Below are positions 23,557 to 32,715 of a stretch of 64,000 bases of DNA, piece after piece; the first letter of the stretch is position 1, and the number at the start of each line of letters is the position of its first letter. The notes under the pieces are model-generated. The model searched no databases. It saw nothing but the letters and a program-made list of their open reading frames with translations, and had not been told where the DNA came from. Origin of the DNA: Rhizobium sp. BK602 (GTDB taxonomy: Bacteria; Pseudomonadota; Alphaproteobacteria; Rhizobiales; Rhizobiaceae); contig NZ_JACIBC010000002.1 in NCBI RefSeq assembly GCF_014195095.1, positions 496,001-560,000 of the forward strand, read 5' to 3'. Position numbers and translations under genes: made by a program.

Positions 23557-24615
23557 TTAGAAGGTACGCTGGAAGCGCAGAACGCCAGCCCACTGGTCCT
23601 GGTTGATGGAGTCCCAGTTGGTGTAGGAAACTTCCGGCGTGATCTGCAGGTTCTTGACCGGGTTGAACTTGACGTTCGCGGTCGCTGCGAAGATCTTCGA
23701 GTCGGTGTAGGCAACCTGAGCGTTTGCCTGCAGCTTGTCGTTGATCGGAACGGTGATGCCGGTCCACAGAGCCCAATCACCCCAGCCAATCTTGGCCGCG
23801 CCGGAGCCGTTTGCGCTGGCATACTTGTTCAGCTTGTCGCCGTCCGTGTTCCAGCCGCCCATCAAGAAGGCCTTGAAGACGCCGAAGTCGCCATCGATGC
23901 GAGCCTTGACAGCGCCTTCTTCGACGATCGAGTCGTAGCCGCCGACGATCTTGAAGCCGAAGTTGCCAGCCTTGTAACCAGCACCGGCAACAACGTCCGG
24001 AGCGTAGTGATCGGAGCTGTCTTCGCCGTTGACGCCCGTGGCGCCAGCGCCGGAGTTGCTGTCTTCGAGCGAGATCACGGCGGTGAAGCCGTTGCCGGCG
24101 TCGTAGTTGTAGGTGATCTGGTTGAGTTCGTACGGGCCGTCATAGACAACGTCGTCGTTGATGACGCCGCCGGCATAGCCAGCATACAGGTTGTAGGCCG
24201 AATCGAGCTTACCGATGGTGAAGCCGGCGAGGCTGATGTTAGCGGCGATCAGCTTGGTGGTGGTCGAACCGCCATCCTGCCAGTCCCAACGCAGAACGGT
24301 AGCCGTCTTCAGCGGGCCGTATTCGGTGTCGGTTGCGGTGTCGAGGGTCAGGTGAGCACGAGTGTGCCACAGCGTGCCGTAACGGTCGGCCGGGTTGTAA
24401 GCATTGTACCACTTGCCTTCGGTACGGACATAGCCGCCGATCTTGAGGCAGGTTTCGGTGCCCGGAATGAAGAAGTAGCCAGCGCCGTATGCGTCGCAGA
24501 TGCGGACATATTCAAGCGGCTCCGGCTCAGCGGCGACGACAGCGTCGGCTGCCTGAGCGCCGGATACAGCTGCGAGGGCCGCAGCGGAGCCGAGAAGAAG
24601 GCTCTTGATGTTCAT
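23557..24615 (-). CDS. Outer-membrane porin, alphaproteobacterial Porin_2 type (RopA-like)
   Basis: ATG at 24615 opens a 352-residue protein; an extension in the same frame is not needed. The signal peptide MNIKSLLLGSAAALAAVSGA ends at AQAA. The mature part contains LEYVRICDAYGAGYFFIPGT and CLKIGGYVR, the N-terminal motif of Porin_2, and ends in the aromatic residue needed for outer-membrane insertion (LRFQRTF). A trimeric 16-strand barrel for small hydrophilic solutes is expected. GGAG lies five bases before ATG. It is probably highly expressed. Confidence 0.93.
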   Translation of the reverse strand: MNIKSLLLGSAAALAAVSGAQAADAVVAAEPEPLEYVRICDAYGAGYFFIPGTETCLKIGGYVRTEGKWYNAYNPADRYGTLWHTRAHLTLDTATDTEYGPLKTATVLRWDWQDGGSTTTKLIAANISLAGFTIGKLDSAYNLYAGYAGGVINDDVVYDGPYELNQITYNYDAGNGFTAVISLEDSNSGAGATGVNGEDSSDHYAPDVVAGAGYKAGNFGFKIVGGYDSIVEEGAVKARIDGDFGVFKAFLMGGWNTDGDKLNKYASANGSGAAKIGWGDWALWTGITVPINDKLQANAQVAYTDSKIFAATANVKFNPVKNLQITPEVSYTNWDSINQDQWAGVLRFQRTF

Positions 24616-25033
24616 AAAAACTCCAATCCAATATAGATTGGGCACAGGCTATCGCGCCGAGAATCCGACGTGCCTCACCCTATCCCTGTTAAAAACCCCG
24701 ACTCGGGAGAAACGGGCCCCACCCGCTTCTGGTCTCTATTAAAGACGAATTCCCGTAAATTTATATGATATATTTTTCTCAAAATGACGTTTTCGTGATT
24801 TTTCATTTTAAGTTGCAGGAAAGCCACAATTGCAAATACAAATAGTAAGTTAGCCATAATATTGGCTGCATAATGGTCATTCAGATATACAAATTGCGCG
24901 ATGCCGTGCTGAACAGGCCGTAGAGCAAGTGCGATTCGCGGCGCCCGCCGGACACGGAAACGACGCTATTCAAGTGTCGCCAACGCCTGTGGTAGAGGCG
25001 GGCTGCATCCGACAGCGGCAGATTGGACGACGA
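24616..25033. promoter_or_regulatory. Long AT-rich upstream region of the porin gene
   Basis: This 418-base gap holds the porin promoter region and leader. Its sequence from 24700 to 24900 is clearly more AT-rich than the genes. The dyad CCAAT-ATAG-ATTGG (24628-24641) lies just before the porin ribosome binding site. CCCG-AGT-CGGG with a T run (about 24696-24712, leftward) could be a leader hairpin. No gene is seen here. Confidence 0.4.
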
Positions 25034-25411
25034 TTAATACAGCGCGGTTCGCTTCGAGGCCGGAGATATCAGCCGGCTGAGCATGGCGCCGAGCGCGATG
25101 CCCCAGAGTGCGGCGGTCATGGCGACGATGATGTCCATGGGCGAGCCGTAATTGCCGTTCGCCAGGAAATGCGAGAAGCAGAGCGCCGAGACGCTGCCGA
25201 TCATCAGCAGGCAGGTGAAGGATGGCGATTGCGGATAGGCCAGCCTTGCCAGCATGCCGGCGAGACAGAGCGCAACCGCACGATAGACGTCGAAGGGGTT
25301 GCCGAGTTCGGCCTGCCAATTGAGATGCGCGAAGGTCACGGCAACCAGTGCCGCGATATAGGTCCACGCAATAGCCTTCAAAAAGCGCTCTGATATCATG
25401 GGGATGTTCAT
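25034..25411 (-). CDS. Small integral membrane protein (four spans)
   Basis: ATG at 25411 or 25399 starts a protein of about 125 residues with four hydrophobic segments (ERFLKAIAWTYIAALVAVTF, YRAVALCLAGMLARLAY, FTCLLMIGSVSALCFSHFL and IIVAMTAALWGIALGAML). The layout, with Arg residues in the first loop and a short length, resembles VanZ-like proteins, but no signature is certain. It stands alone, with its start 154 bases from the 3' end of the efflux pump gene on the same strand. Confidence 0.55.
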   Translation of the reverse strand: MNIPMISERFLKAIAWTYIAALVAVTFAHLNWQAELGNPFDVYRAVALCLAGMLARLAYPQSPSFTCLLMIGSVSALCFSHFLANGNYGSPMDIIVAMTAALWGIALGAMLSRLISPASKRTALY

Positions 25412-25564
25412 ATAGCAGCAGCATGCCGAAACGCCAGCCGTGCGTGGCTTGCGCATTGTAGATCGGTCTTTTGCGCCGCACACATTTTGTGTGGCTGCGA
25501 AATATTCTGTTGCGCCGCGGCGAACAGGCGCTCATGCGCCCGCTCGCCGGCATGCGAACCAGCC

Positions 25565-27142
25565 TCAGGCGCCGGATGCGTCCATTGTCTCGGCTGCCGC
25601 CGATTCCGGTCCGTCCGTCTCGATCGTGCTTCCTTCGGCATGGTGGCGGCCGAGGAATGTGAAGATGACGATCGCCGTGAGAATGGTGATGGCCGTCAGG
25701 AGCCAGAGCAGCGTGCTGAACCCATCGCTATAGCCTTGCATCAGGGCGGCATGTCCGAGAGCCGGCACGGTGGACGCCGCATCGGAAAGATTGCCCGTCA
25801 CCAGCCGCTGGGCGGCGATGGATGCATCTTCGCCCGCCGTCCCGAGATTGGATTGCCCCAGTTTCGATTGAATGAGAGCGGAGAGGATGGCGCTGACCAC
25901 GGCCAGCGCCACGCCTTCGCCGGCGACGCGCGTGGTGCTGAAGATGCCGGTCGCCATGCCCGCGCGTTCCTTCGGCACGACGCTGACGGCAAGTCCGTCC
26001 ATCAGGCCCCAGGGCAGGCTGATGCCGATACCGATCGTCAGCAGCGGAGCGATCAGTTCGATCGGCCCGGACCCCGCGCCGAAGCGGCTGAGCCAGAATA
26101 GCCCGGCGGCGGAAATCGCAAGACCCACGCTGCAGATAGTGGCCGCCGCAAACCATCGCGTAAGCAGGCCTGCAACGATCGGCAGGAGAAGAAGCGGTGC
26201 CGACAGCGCGACCATCATGCGGCCGGCGGCAACCTCGCTCATTCCCTCGATGCCGACGAAGCGGATGGGCAGCAGAATGAGCAACACCACGAAGGCATAG
26301 GCAGGGGCGGCGGCCAGCAGCTGCACGCCGACGAAACGCGGATAGCGAAACAAGGTGAGATCCAGCATAGGCCGCTTCACCGAGCGCTCGATGATGGCAA
26401 ACGCCAGGAAGAGCAATGCCGCAGCCGCCAGCAGGACAATGACCAGCGGATCGCTCCAGCCGGCGTCGGGCGCGCGCAGCACGGCATAGGTGAAGAGCGT
26501 CAGGGCGAGGGTGAAGCTGAGCGCACCCGGCCAATCGATGCCGGCGGCATCCGGGTCCCTGGACTCGTTCAGGAAGATTGCGCCCAGCGCGAGGGCGAGA
26601 AGAGCAAGGATGACGACGAGAATGAAGATCGACGGCCAGCCGAAGGCCTCGATCATGAGACCGGAAGCGATCGGCCCGAATGCGAGCCCCACGCCGAAGC
26701 TGGAGCCGACGACGCTGAAGGCGCGCATGCGGGCGGCCCCATCGAACTCCTGCGCCAGCGAGGCCATGCCGCCGGAAAAGGCAGCGGCGGCGCCCATGCC
26801 CTGCAGGGCGCGCAGGATATCGAACCAGACGATGTTGCCGGCGAAGGCGAGGCCGACCGAAAACAGTGCGAAGCCGCCAAGGCCGAGAAGGAAGATGCGT
26901 TTGCGGCCATAGCTGTCGGCAAGGGCGCCCGCCGCCATGAGGCTGCTGCCGAAGGTCAGCATGAAGGCATTGGTGACCCAATTGAGCGCGATCGGGCTGC
27001 CGCCAAGCGTGCGGCTGATCGCGGGCAAGGCGACGGCGGGGCCGGTGAAGGTCAGCGGCATGGCGGCGGCGGCGCAGCAGACTGCGGCGAGAACGAATAG
27101 GCTTTCAGCCGAAGCGGCGGCTTTGGTCTTGTCAGGATGCAT
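25565..27142 (-). CDS. MFS multidrug efflux transporter, 14-span DHA2 type
   Basis: A 525-residue membrane protein with 14 hydrophobic segments. Motif A is seen as GALADSYGRKRIFLLGL, and motif C-like sequences are in GPIASGLMIEAFGWPSIF. The overall pattern (ALPAISRTLGGSPIALNWVTNAFMLTFGSSLMAAG) is that of EmrB/QacA drug:proton antiporters. It is divergent from a LysR gene 189 bases away, a common arrangement in which that regulator controls the pump. The substrate is unknown. Confidence 0.85.
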   Translation of the reverse strand: MHPDKTKAAASAESLFVLAAVCCAAAAMPLTFTGPAVALPAISRTLGGSPIALNWVTNAFMLTFGSSLMAAGALADSYGRKRIFLLGLGGFALFSVGLAFAGNIVWFDILRALQGMGAAAAFSGGMASLAQEFDGAARMRAFSVVGSSFGVGLAFGPIASGLMIEAFGWPSIFILVVILALLALALGAIFLNESRDPDAAGIDWPGALSFTLALTLFTYAVLRAPDAGWSDPLVIVLLAAAALLFLAFAIIERSVKRPMLDLTLFRYPRFVGVQLLAAAPAYAFVVLLILLPIRFVGIEGMSEVAAGRMMVALSAPLLLLPIVAGLLTRWFAAATICSVGLAISAAGLFWLSRFGAGSGPIELIAPLLTIGIGISLPWGLMDGLAVSVVPKERAGMATGIFSTTRVAGEGVALAVVSAILSALIQSKLGQSNLGTAGEDASIAAQRLVTGNLSDAASTVPALGHAALMQGYSDGFSTLLWLLTAITILTAIVIFTFLGRHHAEGSTIETDGPESAAAETMDASGA

Positions 27143-27331
27143 GGGAGTGTCCCGCGGGGCTCGAGTAAAGGAAGGCGCGCGAACGGCTTGGGAGGGGACC
27201 CGCCCATCTGAGGCGAGGTCATCATTCGCGGGCGCATTGAAGTACCCAGACAGGATAATTTTGATGCAATGCTGCGATAAGATAGCTATCTTTCCGTATA
27301 TAGCGGAATAAAATGATCGAATGGAAACGGG

Positions 27332-28252
27332 ATGGATCGGCTAAGTGGTCTGAACGCCTTCGTGCGGAGCGCTGATCTCGGCAGCTTCGCGGCTGCCGGG
27401 CGCGTGCTTGGTCTTTCCGCCTCCGCCGTCGGCAAGGCGGTGACCAACCTCGAGCGGCAGCTCGGTGTGAGGCTTTTGCAGCGTTCGACCCGCAGCATTC
27501 GTCTGACCGAAGAAGGGCGCCTTTTTCACGAGCGCTGCCGGCGTGTGCTCGATGACCTGGATGACGCTCAGGCGTCGCTTGCCCAGGCAGTCGCCGTGCC
27601 GCGCGGGCGGCTGCGCGTCAGCGTTCCGATCGTCAGCTATCATTTCCTGCTGCCGGTGGTGCCGGAATTCGTTGCGCGCTACCCCGAGATCGAGCTGGAC
27701 CTCGATTTCAACGACCGCATTGTTGACATGATCGAGGAAGGTGTCGATGTCGCGATCCGCAGTGGCAACCTGCCGGATTCACGGCTGATGTCGCGAACGC
27801 TGCGGCCGTTCCAGATGCTGCTCTGCGCCGCGCCCGCTTATCTCGATCGCCATGGCGTCCCGGATTGCCCGCGGGCACTGGACGGCCATTTGGCGATCCG
27901 GTTCCGCTTTCCCAATAGCGGCAAGCTGCAGAGCTGGCCGCTGACCTTTCCCGACGGCGGCCCGGAACTGCGCATGCAAACGGCTCTGTCCTGCAACAAT
28001 ATGGAGGCCCTGCGCGGTGCCGTGGTCAGCGGTCTCGGTATCGGATGCATGCCCGATTTCCTGGCGCGCGGCCCGATTGCCGAAGGCAAGCTGCGCACGG
28101 TCCTCGACGACCACATCGATGGGCCGGGTCAATTCCACCTGCTCTGGCCGTCCAATCGCCACCTGTCCCCAAAGGTCCGGGTCCTTGTCGATTTCCTGAG
28201 TGAAAGGCTTTTTGCGAAAAGCTGCGAGATTTTACCTGCCGCCGGGGCCTGA
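27332..28252 (+). CDS. LysR-family regulator
   Basis: A 306-residue regulator. The HTH is in MDRLSGLNAFVRSADLGSFA through ASAVGKAVTNLERQLGVRLL. The effector domain follows (RLRVSVPIVSYHFLLPVVPE, LDFNDRIVDMIEEGVDVAIR, and the C-terminal GLGIGCMPDFLARGPIAEG). It belongs to the DsdC/AaeR-like group of LysR activators. It is divergent from the MFS pump, so it probably senses a pump substrate. Confidence 0.85.
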   Translation: MDRLSGLNAFVRSADLGSFAAAGRVLGLSASAVGKAVTNLERQLGVRLLQRSTRSIRLTEEGRLFHERCRRVLDDLDDAQASLAQAVAVPRGRLRVSVPIVSYHFLLPVVPEFVARYPEIELDLDFNDRIVDMIEEGVDVAIRSGNLPDSRLMSRTLRPFQMLLCAAPAYLDRHGVPDCPRALDGHLAIRFRFPNSGKLQSWPLTFPDGGPELRMQTALSCNNMEALRGAVVSGLGIGCMPDFLARGPIAEGKLRTVLDDHIDGPGQFHLLWPSNRHLSPKVRVLVDFLSERLFAKSCEILPAAGA

Positions 28253-28407
28253 ATGCGGGATGATTTTGGCGCGCTCCATCGTATCTATGCCCTTGAAGCG
28301 GGGCAAGCCATCGATCCAGGCGCCATAACCGGGAGCTGGAGAGCGGCATGAGCCGCTCGTGGCAGCTTTCGAGCAGCGCTCAGCCGTTCCCCGAAGCCTC
28401 CTCTTCA

Positions 28408-28435
28408 ATGGCGGCTGAGCCAAGCCAGCCGCCAT
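28408..28435. terminator. Hairpin between convergent LysR and cysN genes
   Basis: ATGGCGGCT and AGCCGCCAT form a perfect nine-base stem around a ten-base loop, 22 bases after the end of cysN (leftward) and about 155 bases after the LysR stop. There is no T run on either strand, so termination would be weak or Rho-assisted. Confidence 0.4.
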
Positions 28436-28456
28436 CCTTTGCATATATTGCGACGA

Positions 28457-29965
28457 TCAGATGTCGCTGGCCGCGTTTGCCCAGATCTCCGCGGCCTGCG
28501 CGGCGGTGACACGGCGGACTTCGGTCTCATCACGACGGCTGGCGAAGAGTTCGCTCGCCATGATCTGCTCGGCGAGATCCGCCGGCAGGGAGAGCAGAAC
28601 GCGCTGGCCTTCCTTGTGGATGCCGCCGACATCGGTGCGCTTGCCGGTGATCATACCGCCGGCAATCGTATTGTTGGTCTCCGGATCGATGAGGATGAAG
28701 GAGCCGGTCGAGCGGTTCTGTTCGTAAGGGTCGAAGACGGCGGCTTCATCGAAGGTCAGGCGAACCTTGCCGATGGCATTCATCCACAGCGCCTGCGCCG
28801 GCGCCCAGGCGCCGGTCTTGAGCTCAAGCTGGGCGATGGGCTGAACCTGCACGCGCTGGCGGCGGCTGCCGCTCTTCAGCCAGTAGCGCTTGCCGGGCTC
28901 GATGCCTTCCGGCTGCAGCGCGACGATCTGGGCGTCGAAGGAGAGGCCAGATTGCGGCTGGCTGTCGATGGCGACGATCATGTCGCCGCGCGACACGTCC
29001 ACCTGGCGATCGAGAACGAGCGTGATGGCATCGCCGGCGACGGCGGCATTGCGCACCAGATCGAAGGTCACGATCTTCGAGACGTTGGCGACCATGCCCG
29101 ACGGCAGGATCATGACACTGTCTCCGGGCTTGACCGAGCCGCCGGCAACCGTGCCCTGATAGCCGCGGAAGCTCTCGCCGGGGCGGGAGACGCGCTGTAC
29201 CGAGAGACGGAACCCGACCGTCTGCGCCGAGCGGACAGTCGCCAGTTCCAGCGTCTCGACCAGGGTCGGGCCGCTGTACCACGGCATGGCGGCCTGGCCG
29301 GAATAGACGACGTTTTCGCCCTTCAGCGCCGACATCGGGATAGCCGTGATCTGCTTGACGCCAAGCGAAAGGGCGAATTCGCGGAATTCGTTCGAAATCT
29401 TTTCGAAACCGGCGCGGTCGTAATTCGTCAGGTCGATCTTGTTGATGGCGAGCACGAACTGCTTGATGCCGAGCAGCGAGGCGATCGTGGCATGCCGGCG
29501 GGTCTGCTCGAGGATGCCCATGCGCGCATCGACCAGAAGCACGGCGAGGTCGGCGGTCGAGGCGCCGGTCGCCATGTTGCGGGTATATTGCTCGTGGCCG
29601 GGCGTGTCGGCGACGATGAAGGAGCGCTTGTCGGTCGAGAAATAGCGGTAGGCAACATCGATGGTGATGCCCTGTTCGCGCTCGGCCTGCAGGCCGTCGA
29701 GCAGCAGGGCGAAGTCGGGCAGGCCGAGATCGTTCTGCTTGCCGGTGGAGTCGCGTTGCAGCGTGGCGGCCTGGTCTTCCTTGACCGCCTTGGTGTCCCA
29801 GAGAAGACGGCCGATCAGCGTGGATTTGCCGTCATCGACACTGCCGCAGGTGATCAGGCGAAGGGGGCGCGAGTCGCGTATGGCCTGGGCCGGCTCGGCA
29901 GCAATAGCGGTGCTGGCTCCGGCGGTCGGCATCGTGACGACATTTGCGGTTACGGCTGCAGTCAT
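28457..29965 (-). CDS. cysN: Sulfate adenylyltransferase subunit 1 (CysN, GTPase)
   Basis: ATG at 29965, one base after the cysD stop, gives 502 residues; the upstream frame is spurious. EF-Tu-like GTPase motifs are present: GSVDDGKST (residues 41-49), DTPGHEQY, NKID and SALKGEN. Barrel domains follow. There is no C-terminal APS kinase domain, so this is CysN and not CysNC/NodQ. GTP hydrolysis drives ATP + sulfate to APS with CysD. It is the last gene of cysH-cysD-cysN. Confidence 0.94.
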   Translation of the reverse strand: MTAAVTANVVTMPTAGASTAIAAEPAQAIRDSRPLRLITCGSVDDGKSTLIGRLLWDTKAVKEDQAATLQRDSTGKQNDLGLPDFALLLDGLQAEREQGITIDVAYRYFSTDKRSFIVADTPGHEQYTRNMATGASTADLAVLLVDARMGILEQTRRHATIASLLGIKQFVLAINKIDLTNYDRAGFEKISNEFREFALSLGVKQITAIPMSALKGENVVYSGQAAMPWYSGPTLVETLELATVRSAQTVGFRLSVQRVSRPGESFRGYQGTVAGGSVKPGDSVMILPSGMVANVSKIVTFDLVRNAAVAGDAITLVLDRQVDVSRGDMIVAIDSQPQSGLSFDAQIVALQPEGIEPGKRYWLKSGSRRQRVQVQPIAQLELKTGAWAPAQALWMNAIGKVRLTFDEAAVFDPYEQNRSTGSFILIDPETNNTIAGGMITGKRTDVGGIHKEGQRVLLSLPADLAEQIMASELFASRRDETEVRRVTAAQAAEIWANAASDI

Positions 29966-29966
29966 C

Positions 29967-30920
29967 TCAGAAATATCCTTCGCGCTTCTTCTTTTCCATG
30001 GAGCCGGACTGGTCGCGGTCGATGGCGCGGCCCTGCCGTTCGGAAACCGTGGCGATTTCCAGCTCTGCAATGACGTCTTCAAGGGTGGTGGCGGTGGAGC
30101 GGATCGCGCCCGTCAGCGGGAAGCAGCCGAGCGTACGGAAGCGGATGACCTCCTCGCGCTTGACCTCGCCGGGCAGCAATTCGAGCCGCGGATCGGCCGC
30201 CATGATCATCATGCCGTCGCGCTCGACGACCGGACGCTTCGCGGCGAAATAGAGCGGCACGATCGGAATATTTTCGGCCTGGATATAGCGCCAGATATCG
30301 ACCTCGGTCCAGTTGGACAACGGGAAGACGCGCACGCTTTCGCCCTTGCGAATCTGGCCGTTATAGACGTTCCAGAGTTCCGGGCGCTGGTTGCGCGGGT
30401 CCCAGCGATGGTCCGGCGTGCGGAAGGAATAGATGCGCTCCTTGGCGCGCGAGGCTTCCTCGTCGCGGCGCGCACCGCCGAAGGCGGCATCGTACTGGCC
30501 GGCATCGAGCGCCTGGCGCAGGGCTTCCGTCTTCATGATGTCGGTATAGCGGGCCGAGCCGTGGGTGAAGGGCGTGATGTTCTCCGCCTGCCCGCGCGGA
30601 TTGATGTGCTCGATCAGATCAAGATCGTACTTCTTCACGATTTCGTTGCGGAAGGTGATCATCTCGGCGAATTTCCAGCCGGTGTTCACATGCAGGAGCG
30701 GGAAGGGGACACGGCCGGGATAGAAGGCCTTGCGCGCCAGATGCAGCAGCACGGAGGAATCCTTGCCGATCGAATAGAGCATCACCGGACGCTCGAATTC
30801 GGCCGCCACCTCGCGGAAGATATGGATGGACTCGTTTTCCAGCGCTTTCAAATGCGGGTCGAGCGGCGGCTTGCTGCTTTGCGGATTGGAGAGTTCCGTA
30901 TCCGGGTGGCTATCGGGCAT
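29967..30920 (-). CDS. cysD: Sulfate adenylyltransferase subunit 2 (CysD)
   Basis: ATG at 30920 with GGAG six bases before it is preferred to the TTG at 30926. The 317-residue product contains [20 protein letters not shown] (ATP pyrophosphatase loop), [31 protein letters not shown] and the C-terminal [10 protein letters not shown]. It makes APS from ATP and sulfate in the cytoplasm with CysN. Expression together with cysH and cysN provides sulfide for cysteine synthesis. Confidence 0.95.
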   Translation of the reverse strand: MPDSHPDTELSNPQSSKPPLDPHLKALENESIHIFREVAAEFERPVMLYSIGKDSSVLLHLARKAFYPGRVPFPLLHVNTGWKFAEMITFRNEIVKKYDLDLIEHINPRGQAENITPFTHGSARYTDIMKTEALRQALDAGQYDAAFGGARRDEEASRAKERIYSFRTPDHRWDPRNQRPELWNVYNGQIRKGESVRVFPLSNWTEVDIWRYIQAENIPIVPLYFAAKRPVVERDGMMIMAADPRLELLPGEVKREEVIRFRTLGCFPLTGAIRSTATTLEDVIAELEIATVSERQGRAIDRDQSGSMEKKKREGYF

Positions 30921-31048
30921 TTTCAACTCCAGAACTTAATCAATGGCCCCAGCCGGAAACGGCCGGAAAAACAGGATGCTTTGGTCCCCGGTAGGTTGGC
31001 GGCGGACTGGCCGCGCCTCGAACCGATGCCGGGAACCGGCGGGGTATG

Positions 31049-31786
31049 TCATTGCGCGGCGATGGCCGCCTCTTCGGCGACATGCAGGCCGCATTCGCGC
31101 TTCTCGTCGTTCTCCCACCACCAGCGGCCGGCGCGCTCGGGCTCGCCCGGCTTGATGGCGCGGGTGCAGGGTTCGCAGCCGATCGAGGGGTAGCCGCGCT
31201 GGTGCAAGGGGTTCACCGGCACGCTGTTGTCGGCGACATAGGCGCGGATCGCGTCGATGTCCCAGTCGGCAAGCGGGTTGACCTTGATGAGATTGCGTTC
31301 AGGGTCGTATTCGGCAAACGGCGTCTCCGCACGGTTGGCCGACTGGCCGCGGCGCAGGCCGGTGATCCAGATGGTCGCGCCGGATAGTGCTCGCGCAAGC
31401 GGCTTCAGCTTGCGCACGCCACAACAGGCATGTCGGGCTTCGACACTTTCGTAGAAGCCGTTGAGGCCATACTTCGCCGCATAGGCGTCGACATCGGCCT
31501 GCTCCGGCTCGTAGCGGATGATATGAATATCGTACTGGTTTTCCGTCTCGTCGATCAGCGCCACCGTCTCGGGAAAGAGGCGGCCGGTCTGCAGTGTCGC
31601 GACGTCGATCGGCAGGCGATGATTGCCGATCTCGGCGGTGATGACCTGATCCTCGATGCCGAGCGACGTCGTGAAGACGGCGCGGCCGCCGAGGCCGGCA
31701 ACGAAAGACAGGCGGCCGGCGAGGTCAAGCGCCGCCAGCCGGCTATTCAGCGTCCTGGCGTCTTCGATAAGTTGGGTGGCAGTCAT
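31049..31786 (-). CDS. cysH: Adenylyl-sulfate reductase (CysH, iron-sulfur type)
   Basis: ATG at 31786 gives 245 residues; a longer frame lacks family sequence. It contains the PAPS/APS reductase fold (FTTSLGIEDQVI, VATLQTGRLFPET, ITGLRRGQSANRA). Cys pairs C121-C122 and C204-x2-C207 bind a 4Fe-4S cluster, which marks the APS-using type of plants and most rhizobia. C232 in ECGLH is the catalytic Cys. It reduces APS to sulfite with thioredoxin. It lies 128 bases before cysD and opposite a Rrf2 regulator. Confidence 0.93.
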   Translation of the reverse strand: MTATQLIEDARTLNSRLAALDLAGRLSFVAGLGGRAVFTTSLGIEDQVITAEIGNHRLPIDVATLQTGRLFPETVALIDETENQYDIHIIRYEPEQADVDAYAAKYGLNGFYESVEARHACCGVRKLKPLARALSGATIWITGLRRGQSANRAETPFAEYDPERNLIKVNPLADWDIDAIRAYVADNSVPVNPLHQRGYPSIGCEPCTRAIKPGEPERAGRWWWENDEKRECGLHVAEEAAIAAQ

Positions 31787-32265
31787 AGGGGGTCCTGTCC
31801 TGATTTTGCCGGGAGTATCGCAGCTTGCGGTGGCGGCGGACAGAAAAAGCGATTTCGAAAGCAAGGCGAAAGGGAGCAAATATCTCCATGAAGCCGCACC
31901 CCTGAGAAAAAGCAACCGCCTCGGCTATTAACCAAGGCGTTTTGCCCCCAGAGCGGGCCGGCGGAGACGTGCCGATAAGATCAAACATATCTAAGCACTT
32001 GCTTTAATGTCTATAGAAATAGTAGAGTTACACGCAGCTTGTCAAATGGAAATCGGAAGTGATGGGCAAAAAGGTGCGGACAGTCATAATCTGCGCTAAA
32101 CTATGGGCATAGTGGAAAAAATGAAAACAAGGCTGGGTTGCTGGCTGCTGCCGACTTTCCGTGATTTTCGTCCCTGCTGCGAAGAGCCTCCGGAAAGCCT
32201 GAGCTCCGAGATCACGGATCGGATAGGCCGGCAAACGCATCGCATGTGTGTGTAAGCGGTTCGCA
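31787..32265. promoter_or_regulatory. Divergent control region between cysH and the Rrf2 gene
   Basis: This 479-base gap carries promoters for both directions. An AT-rich part near 31990-32030 holds the dyad TCTA-N9-TAGA (32010-32026). No small gene with family evidence is seen. Confidence 0.45.
32010..32026. promoter_or_regulatory. Candidate Rrf2-regulator operator (TCTA-N9-TAGA)
   Basis: The 17-base dyad TCTA (32010-32013), nine bases, TAGA (32023-32026) includes the inner dyad CTAT/ATAG. It lies about 225 bases upstream of cysH and 240 from the Rrf2 start, in the most AT-rich part of the gap. AT-rich dyads of this size are usual for Rrf2-family regulators. Assignment is inferred. Confidence 0.35.
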
Positions 32266-32712
32266 ATGATCACTCAGAAAGCAAAATACGCGCTACGGGC
32301 GCTGTCTGCTCTGGCCCAGGCCGAGGCGGGAGAGCCTGTGATGATTTCCGACATTGCCGCGCAGCAGAAGATTCCCAAGAAGTTTCTGGAGCAGATCCTG
32401 CTCGATCTGAAACATCAGGGCGTCGTCATCAGCCGGCGCGGCAAGCAGGGCGGTTATCTCCTGCGCAGGCCCGCCGACGAGATCACCTTCGGCGAGATTC
32501 TGCGCATCATCGATGGGCCGATCGCGCCCTTGCCCTGTCTTTCCATCACCGCCTATCGCCGCTGCGACGATTGCGACGGCGAGCAGACCTGTGAGATCCG
32601 CCATGTCTTCGCAAGGGTTGCCGACGCAACCCGCAAAGTCCTGTTCTCGACCACCATCGCCGATGCCGTGGCGCGGCCCGACGAAGCGGAAGTCACCCGG
32701 CTGCTGGCATAG
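32266..32712 (+). CDS. Rrf2-family regulator with Cys cluster
   Basis: ATG at 32266 gives MITQKAKYALRALSALAQ, the usual Rrf2 start; the GTG at 32248 is less likely. The 148-residue protein has the winged HTH (FLEQILLDLKHQGVVISRRG and KQGGYLLRRP). Four Cys (91, 100, 103, 109) are present, enough for an iron-sulfur cluster as in IscR/RirA/NsrR, though the spacing C-x8-C-x2-C-x5-C differs from IscR. Being divergent from cysHDN, it probably controls sulfur assimilation, perhaps sensing O-acetylserine or cluster status. Confidence 0.83.
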   Translation: MITQKAKYALRALSALAQAEAGEPVMISDIAAQQKIPKKFLEQILLDLKHQGVVISRRGKQGGYLLRRPADEITFGEILRIIDGPIAPLPCLSITAYRRCDDCDGEQTCEIRHVFARVADATRKVLFSTTIADAVARPDEAEVTRLLA

Positions 32713-32715
32713 GCC

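Noticed and set aside
23446..24636. A 396-codon frame antisense to the porin
   Set aside because: It has no recognisable family, while the opposite strand encodes a clear porin with signal peptide and terminal aromatic residue.
24929..25393. A frame antisense to the small four-span membrane protein
   Set aside because: The reverse strand gives four clean membrane segments; this frame gives a shuffled polar sequence.
28439..30073. A 544-codon frame antisense to cysN
   Set aside because: It mirrors the strongly conserved cysN sequence and has no domain; long antisense frames are expected in GC-rich genes.
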